Source: Pseudoxanthomonas suwonensis J47 (GTDB taxonomy: Bacteria > Pseudomonadota > Gammaproteobacteria > Xanthomonadales > Xanthomonadaceae). Taken from it: a DNA stretch of 64,000 nucleotides. The stretch is taken from the NCBI RefSeq assembly GCF_000513955.1, contig NZ_AZUZ01000018.1:1-64000 (forward strand), read 5' to 3'. Below are positions 59,589-64,000 of the stretch, piece after piece. The notes beneath the pieces were generated by a model, which saw only the letters and a list, made by a program, of their open reading frames with translations, was not told the DNA's origin and did no database searches. Made by a program: the position numbers and the translations under genes. Positions within the stretch are counted from its first letter, which is position 1; every line of letters begins with the position of its first letter.

Positions 59589-62579
59589 TCAGAAGCGCTG
59601 CTGGTACTTCATGTACACGAAGCGGCCGATGTCGAACTGGCCGGAGTAGGGCACGCTGGAGCTGGGCTGGCTGTACAGCACCGGGCCGACGTGGTCGAAC
59701 ACGTTGTTGGCGCCCAGCGCCACCACGCCCCGCCACGGCGTGTTCCAGCGCAGCTCCAGGTCGTGGAAGGTGTTGGAGCCGACCCTTCGGTTCGCGCGGG
59801 TCTGCGCCGGGTTGGCGGCCACGTAGTCCGGGTCCGAGCATGCCTCCGGGAACAGCGCCGCCGACAGGCAGGTTTCCTTCTGCGAGGAGTAGTAGCGCGC
59901 GCCCCAGGTCGCCCCCCACGGCCCGTGCTCCCAGCTGAGGCTGGCGTTGGAGCGGACGCGGAAGGTGCCGACGAAACCGGGGGAAGTCGCCCAGCCGACC
60001 AGCTGCTGCGGCAGCGTGTCGGGGTTGGTGTCGGTCTTGATCTCGTCGCGGACGGTGTAGGTGCTCTGCCACACCAGGGCGAAGCGGCCAAAGCCGGTGT
60101 CCATCCGGTAGCCGAGGTCGAAGTCGAAGCCCTCGGCCTCGCGGTAGCCGGCGTTGATGCCGGCGAAGGACAGACTGTTGACGAAGCCAAGGGTCGGGTC
60201 GCGGGTGAAGTCGACGCAGCGCGACGCGTCGCCCTGGATGTAGCAGTCGTTGAGCGTCTGCGTGGGACTGTCGGCGACGATCGTGTCCTCGATCCGGATC
60301 TTCCACCAGTCCAGGCTCATGTTCAGGCCCTCGAGGAACGGTGGGCTCCAGACCAGGCCGAAGGTGTACGACTCGGAACTCTCCGGGCGCAGCTGGTCGT
60401 TGGAGCCGGCGAAGAACGCCACCGGCGTCTGCGAGTTCGGCGCGCCGGCCGGGGTGAAGCCCTGCGCCAGCTGGCGGAAGCTGTCGGCGTTGGCGATGTC
60501 CTGGGCGCAGCGCGCGCGCACCCGGGCGTTGGAGGCCGAGGCGCCGAACAGCGTGTCGCACGGGTCGGTGAAGGTGGCGAAGGTCTGCGCGCCGCCGCCG
60601 TAGAGGTCGTTGATGGTGGGCGCGCGGAAGCCTTCGGCCCATGTGCCGCGGACCAGCAGCGACTCGATAGGCTTCCACTTGAAGCCGACCTTGCTGTTGG
60701 TGGTGTCGCCGAAGGTGTCGTAGTCCGAGTAGCGGCTGGCCACGGAGAAGCTCAGCTCGCGCGCACCCGGCAGGTCCGCCAGCACCGGCAGGTACAGCTC
60801 GGCGTAGACCTCGTCGACGCTGTAGCTGCCGCGCGTAGGTCCTGCCGACAAGGTGGTGGAGTTGCCGGTGACGGCCATCGCGTCGGGCACGAAGCGCCCG
60901 GATTCTTTTCGGTTCTCCACGCCGACGGCGAAGGCCGCGTCGCCACCGGGCAGGGCGAACAGCGAGCCGGACAGCAGCGCGCTGAATGCCTCGGTCTCGG
61001 CCACGCCCGAGGAGTTGAGCGTCTGGAACAGGAAGTCGCGCAGCTCCGGGTTGCCGGTCAGGCCGCCGTCGCCGGTGCGGCCGTAGGGGATGAAGGGGTT
61101 CCACGGCACGCAGCTGGCCAGCGGCACCGGGTCGTCGGGCGTGCCGCACTGGACCACGCCGTCGGCGTTGAGGAACGAAGGCCCCACCGCCTCGGCCACG
61201 CGGGACAGGTTGAGGTTCCCGTAGTTCTCCTGGGTGACCTTGTTGCGGTTGTAGAGGTAGCCGACTTCCCAGTCGAACACCCGCGAGCCGGCGTCGAAGC
61301 TGCCTTCCAGCGCCGCGCTGAAGCGCCAGGTGGTCGAGGTCGGCCGGTCCACCCGCGGGATCTCCCAGGTCCGCCGCCAGAACGTCACCTGCTGCGGCTC
61401 GGCATTACCGTGATGGCTGCCGAGCGGGTTGTAGTAGCTGTCCTCGGACATGGCGATGCCGAAGGCCGCGCTCTGGAACGGGTAGCCGGCGATCTGCCGC
61501 TCGGCCTCGCGCTCGCTGTAGAGCATGCTGCCGCGCAGGCGCACCCGCGGGGTCAGGTCGTAGGTGCCGTCGACGAACAGTGCGCGGCTCTGCAGCGGCG
61601 TGCGCAGGTGCATCTGCAGGTTGGCATTGCTCTTGTCCGTGGTGGAGCCGGCCGGATCTGCGGCGCTGTTGCCGACGTTGGTGTCCAGCGCGTGGTAATT
61701 GCCGATGTCGCGCCAGTCGGCGCCGGCGTCGAGCACGCGGTTGCCGCCGAGTGAGGAAGGCAGGTTGATCACGCCCCACTGGCTGACCGTGGTCCAGCCG
61801 CGGGTCGGATGGCGGTAGCTCTGCGGATAGGCGCTGTAGGGGCGGTCGCCGGCCATCACCGCTTCCTCCTTGCGGTACTCCACCGCAGCGGTGAGCGAGC
61901 CGCGTTCGCCGGTGAAGCCGAGTACCAGGTCGGCGCGCGTCGTGTCGCCGTCGCCCTCGCTGTACTGGCCGAAGTAGGCGCCGGCCGAGGCGCCTTCGAA
62001 GCCGGAGCGGGTGATGATGTTGACCACGCCGGCGATGGCGTCCGAGCCGTACACGGAAGAGGCGCCGTCCTTCAGCACCTCGATACGCTCCACCGCGGCG
62101 GTAGGGATCAGCGACACGTCCTGGAAGCCGGAGGTACTGATACCCAGGCGCTTGCCGTTGACCAGTACCAGGGTGCGGGTGGTGCCGAGGTTGCGCATGC
62201 TGATGAACTGCCCGCCGACGTTCTCGCCGGCCAGCAGCGGCTGCGCGCGGCTGATCGCCGGGGCGCCGACGGCGGACACGTTCTGCAGGATCTCGGCGAC
62301 CGACTGGAAGCCCTGCTTCTCGATGTCGGCGCGGGTGATGGTGAGCACCGGCGTCTCGGTTTCCAGGTCGACCTGGCGGATGCGGCTGCCGGTCACCTCG
62401 ACGCGGTCGAGGGTGGTGGGCGCGTCGTTCTCCTGCGCGGAGGCTGCCGTGGCGGCGGTGAGCGTGGCGGCGAGGGCCAGGACGATGGCGTCGTGCAACC
62501 GCGTCGACGTGGGCTTCGGGAAAGAGGGGGGCGGCGCGGCATGGCGCCGCAGGTTGCGATGGGGCTTCCGCATGGACAT
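59589..62579 (-). CDS. TonB-dependent outer-membrane receptor
   Basis: This 996-residue receptor has a long N-terminal extension and a signal peptide ending near ATAASAQE (about residue 49). The TonB-box/plug region is LDRVEVTGSRIRQVDLETETPVLTI, with the plug at about 60-175 (GFQSVAEILQNVSAVG, RNLGTTRTLVLVNGKRL, VERIEVLKDGASSVYGSDAIAGVVN). A 22-stranded barrel ends in an aromatic residue (YMKYQQRF). The long loops contain several Cys pairs. Plug style (NGKRL, SDAIAGVVNII) is that of the large receptor group used by this family for sugars, peptides or siderophores; the ligand is unknown. Confidence 0.93.
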   Translation of the reverse strand: MSMRKPHRNLRRHAAPPPSFPKPTSTRLHDAIVLALAATLTAATAASAQENDAPTTLDRVEVTGSRIRQVDLETETPVLTITRADIEKQGFQSVAEILQNVSAVGAPAISRAQPLLAGENVGGQFISMRNLGTTRTLVLVNGKRLGISTSGFQDVSLIPTAAVERIEVLKDGASSVYGSDAIAGVVNIITRSGFEGASAGAYFGQYSEGDGDTTRADLVLGFTGERGSLTAAVEYRKEEAVMAGDRPYSAYPQSYRHPTRGWTTVSQWGVINLPSSLGGNRVLDAGADWRDIGNYHALDTNVGNSAADPAGSTTDKSNANLQMHLRTPLQSRALFVDGTYDLTPRVRLRGSMLYSEREAERQIAGYPFQSAAFGIAMSEDSYYNPLGSHHGNAEPQQVTFWRRTWEIPRVDRPTSTTWRFSAALEGSFDAGSRVFDWEVGYLYNRNKVTQENYGNLNLSRVAEAVGPSFLNADGVVQCGTPDDPVPLASCVPWNPFIPYGRTGDGGLTGNPELRDFLFQTLNSSGVAETEAFSALLSGSLFALPGGDAAFAVGVENRKESGRFVPDAMAVTGNSTTLSAGPTRGSYSVDEVYAELYLPVLADLPGARELSFSVASRYSDYDTFGDTTNSKVGFKWKPIESLLVRGTWAEGFRAPTINDLYGGGAQTFATFTDPCDTLFGASASNARVRARCAQDIANADSFRQLAQGFTPAGAPNSQTPVAFFAGSNDQLRPESSESYTFGLVWSPPFLEGLNMSLDWWKIRIEDTIVADSPTQTLNDCYIQGDASRCVDFTRDPTLGFVNSLSFAGINAGYREAEGFDFDLGYRMDTGFGRFALVWQSTYTVRDEIKTDTNPDTLPQQLVGWATSPGFVGTFRVRSNASLSWEHGPWGATWGARYYSSQKETCLSAALFPEACSDPDYVAANPAQTRANRRVGSNTFHDLELRWNTPWRGVVALGANNVFDHVGPVLYSQPSSSVPYSGQFDIGRFVYMKYQQRF

Positions 62580-62704
62580 TGTCGACTCCGCATGGTGGAT
62601 GCGTGGCGTGCGCCGCGCGCTTCCAACCTACGAATCGTTAACGCCTGCCGGTGTGCGGCCCTGGTCCTGGAACGTGTGCGCGCGTTGCGCAAAGCGCATG
62701 CGCT

Positions 62705-63211
62705 TCAGCTGCCATGTATCTCCACGCGCACTGGGCCCGTGCTTCCTGCAGACGCAAGACGCGCAAACAGCGCGATCGGAACGCCGACCAGCAGCATGTG
62801 GGCGACGATGCTGCACGCGACCCACAGCGGATCGCGCGGTTGCGCGCCGGCTGCGGACAGGGGCACGACCACGAGGTTCATCGCCGCATAGAGGAGCAGG
62901 CCATAGGCCGCGCCGCACAGACAGGGACGGCGTAGCAGCAACGGCACCCGCCGCGCGGCCAGCACGTACGCGGCCGCCATCGCCGTGGCGATGGCGAAGT
63001 GCAGGGCCAGGCCGAGCGTCGCGCTGGCGGCACCTCCGTCGAAGCTGGCGGGCCCCAGTGCGCCCGCCGCCACGCTCTGCAGGATGCGCAGTGGACCGAC
63101 CCCGGCCTTGAGCCACCAGAACGCCATCGCGTAGAGGATGTCGAGGCTGCCGGCGACCAGGCCGCCGAGCGCGATGGCGACGGCGGGATGGAGCGGCCGT
63201 GCGCGGCTCAT
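62705..63211 (-). CDS. Conserved small membrane protein of unknown function
   Basis: This 168-residue inner-membrane protein has four helices (about 12-34, 66-85, 97-117, 130-152). Its conserved pattern is GGLVAGSLDILYAMAF, RILQSVAAGALGPASFDGG, LHFAIATAMAAAYVLA, YGLLLYAAMNLVVVPLSA, a recurring family in Proteobacteria without known function. It overlaps the upstream AraC-type gene by four bases (ATGA), so the two are cotranscribed and the regulator may control it. Confidence 0.8.
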   Translation of the reverse strand: MSRARPLHPAVAIALGGLVAGSLDILYAMAFWWLKAGVGPLRILQSVAAGALGPASFDGGAASATLGLALHFAIATAMAAAYVLAARRVPLLLRRPCLCGAAYGLLLYAAMNLVVVPLSAAGAQPRDPLWVACSIVAHMLLVGVPIALFARLASAGSTGPVRVEIHGS

Positions 63212-64000
63212 GCCTGCGGCCCGCAGGCGAGGGGAATGCTGGGCGCTGGCCGTGGCACGCGCGTCGCGAGGCCCGATTTCCGCGCCTGCGTGGCGGTGAC
63301 GCCGAAGGCCTGCTTGAACGCGCGGCAGTACGCGCTCTGGCTCTCGAAGCCCAGCGAATCGGCGATCTCGCAGATCGGCATCTGCGTATGCCGGACCAGC
63401 CGCCATGCCCGCTGCAGGCGCAGCCGCGCGGCGTACTCGGACGGCGTCTCGCCGAACACCTGGCGGTAGATGCGCAGCAGGTGGTGCGGCGAATAGTTGG
63501 CGCTGCCGGCCAGCTGCTGCAGTCCCGGCCGGCGTTCGACCTGGCGGCGGATCAGGCTTTGCGCACGCAGCAACCGCAGCAGGGTCTGCTTGCGCCGATG
63601 CAGGGTGCGGCCGGTGCAGCGCGCCAGGCAGTCGAGCAGGCGCGACTGTTCGCGCAGCAACGCACCGGCCAGCGCCGGCCAGGCGGCGTCGACCAGGTCG
63701 GCATCGCCGTCGCGACCGGCACGCACCAGCCGCAGCAGGGCGCGGGCGGCGCTGCGCGGGCACGGCGCCTCCCACGGCAGCGGCTCCACCGGGCCGCTGT
63801 GCCGGCTCCATGCCGCCAGCGGCGCGGACACGCCGATCGCATGGCCGCTGGCGATGCCGGAGAGTTCGCCGTCGCGCCACACCAGCACGTGCCGCGCAGG
63901 CAGCGACCAGAAGTCGCCGCCGGCGCGCAGCTGCAGGTGGCCGGTCAGCGGCAGCAGCACGGTCAGCCAGTCGCGCTGCAGGCGGAACACCTGCGGCCGG
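63208..64000 (-). CDS. AraC family transcriptional regulator, truncated by the window edge
   Basis: The frame is open to the end of the window, so the start lies outside; at least 264 residues are visible. The C-terminal double helix-turn-helix is clear: QQLAGSANYSPHHLLRIYRQVFGETPSEYAARLRLQRAWRLV and MPICEIADSLGFESQSAYCRAFKQAFGVTATQAR. The N-terminal part looks like a short cupin-type sensor (LLPLTGHLQLRAGGDFWSLPARHVLVW) that would bind a small ligand. A GTG at 63990 could be read as a start, but the upstream codons continue in frame. It probably regulates the membrane gene that follows. Confidence 0.85.
   Translation of the reverse strand, partial: RPQVFRLQRDWLTVLLPLTGHLQLRAGGDFWSLPARHVLVWRDGELSGIASGHAIGVSAPLAAWSRHSGPVEPLPWEAPCPRSAARALLRLVRAGRDGDADLVDAAWPALAGALLREQSRLLDCLARCTGRTLHRRKQTLLRLLRAQSLIRRQVERRPGLQQLAGSANYSPHHLLRIYRQVFGETPSEYAARLRLQRAWRLVRHTQMPICEIADSLGFESQSAYCRAFKQAFGVTATQARKSGLATRVPRPAPSIPLACGPQA

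Overview
The window is a 64 kb stretch of GC-rich (roughly 70% by eye), densely coded bacterial chromosome. Gene content and order point to the Xanthomonadaceae/Lysobacteraceae (Lysobacter, Luteimonas or Pseudoxanthomonas type). Clues are ponA divergent from pilMNOPQ, a three-subunit pnt transhydrogenase, type B ribosomal protein L31, the moxR-bat cluster, the DUF2339-DUF3999 pair beside gap and pgk, and an oxyR-ahpF-ahpC locus. I see no insertion sequence, prophage, CRISPR array, rRNA or tRNA. Nearly everything looks vertically inherited, and most of the unusual content is regulatory or architectural.

Layout. 1-342: non-coding, starting with an 89-nt three-way-junction-like inverted-repeat element. 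343-5865: ridA, recG, nucleoside hydrolase, rpmE2 and gltA on +, with good terminators. 5887-9111 (-): a conserved hypothetical and the bifunctional penicillin-binding protein 1A. 9333-14291 (+): pilMNOPQ. 14344-21203 (+): six-gene moxR-DUF58-DUF4381-batA-batBC-batD operon. 21261-24732: a dicarboxylate/amino-acid symporter and transketolase. 24808-26904 (-): M23 peptidase, L,D-transpeptidase and BolA. 27064-29497 (+): a BlaI repressor with its own operators, an M56-TonB fusion and a small TonB_C-like ORF. 29502-32224 (-): flavin reductase and modCBA. 32312-33845 (-): S1/P1 nuclease and OmpW. 34009-40639 (+): gap, DUF2339, DUF3999 and pgk. 40762-44772 (-): rnk, oxyR, ahpF, ahpC, with an OxyR-type site upstream of ahpC. 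44954-46893 (+): prmC and a proline iminopeptidase. 46951-50698 (-): a DUF2242-like lipoprotein and a tightly overlapping operon (nitroreductase, 5'-3' exonuclease, NUDIX hydrolase, N-formylglutamate amidohydrolase). 51025-53379: DUF1631. 53585-58585: pnt transhydrogenase genes, split by an opposed ECF sigma-DUF3619-DUF3106 operon that carries a 26-codon leader ORF. 58627-59313: DUF4410. 59589-64000 (-): TonB-dependent receptor, small membrane protein and an AraC regulator cut by the window edge.

Functional themes are central carbon and redox metabolism (gltA, tkt, gap, pgk, pnt), envelope biogenesis and sensing (PBP1A, LD-transpeptidase, M23, BlaI/M56, Bat, OmpW, TonB receptor), type IV pili and peroxide defence. 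No obviously new multi-gene defence or biosynthetic system is visible. The items most worth following are the bat operon with its BatB-BatC fusion and glutamine-rich tail, the BlaI/M56-TonB module without a beta-lactam sensor, the pnt locus with an extra membrane ORF and an embedded sigma operon, and several structured leaders (gltA, rnk, ahpC-ahpF).
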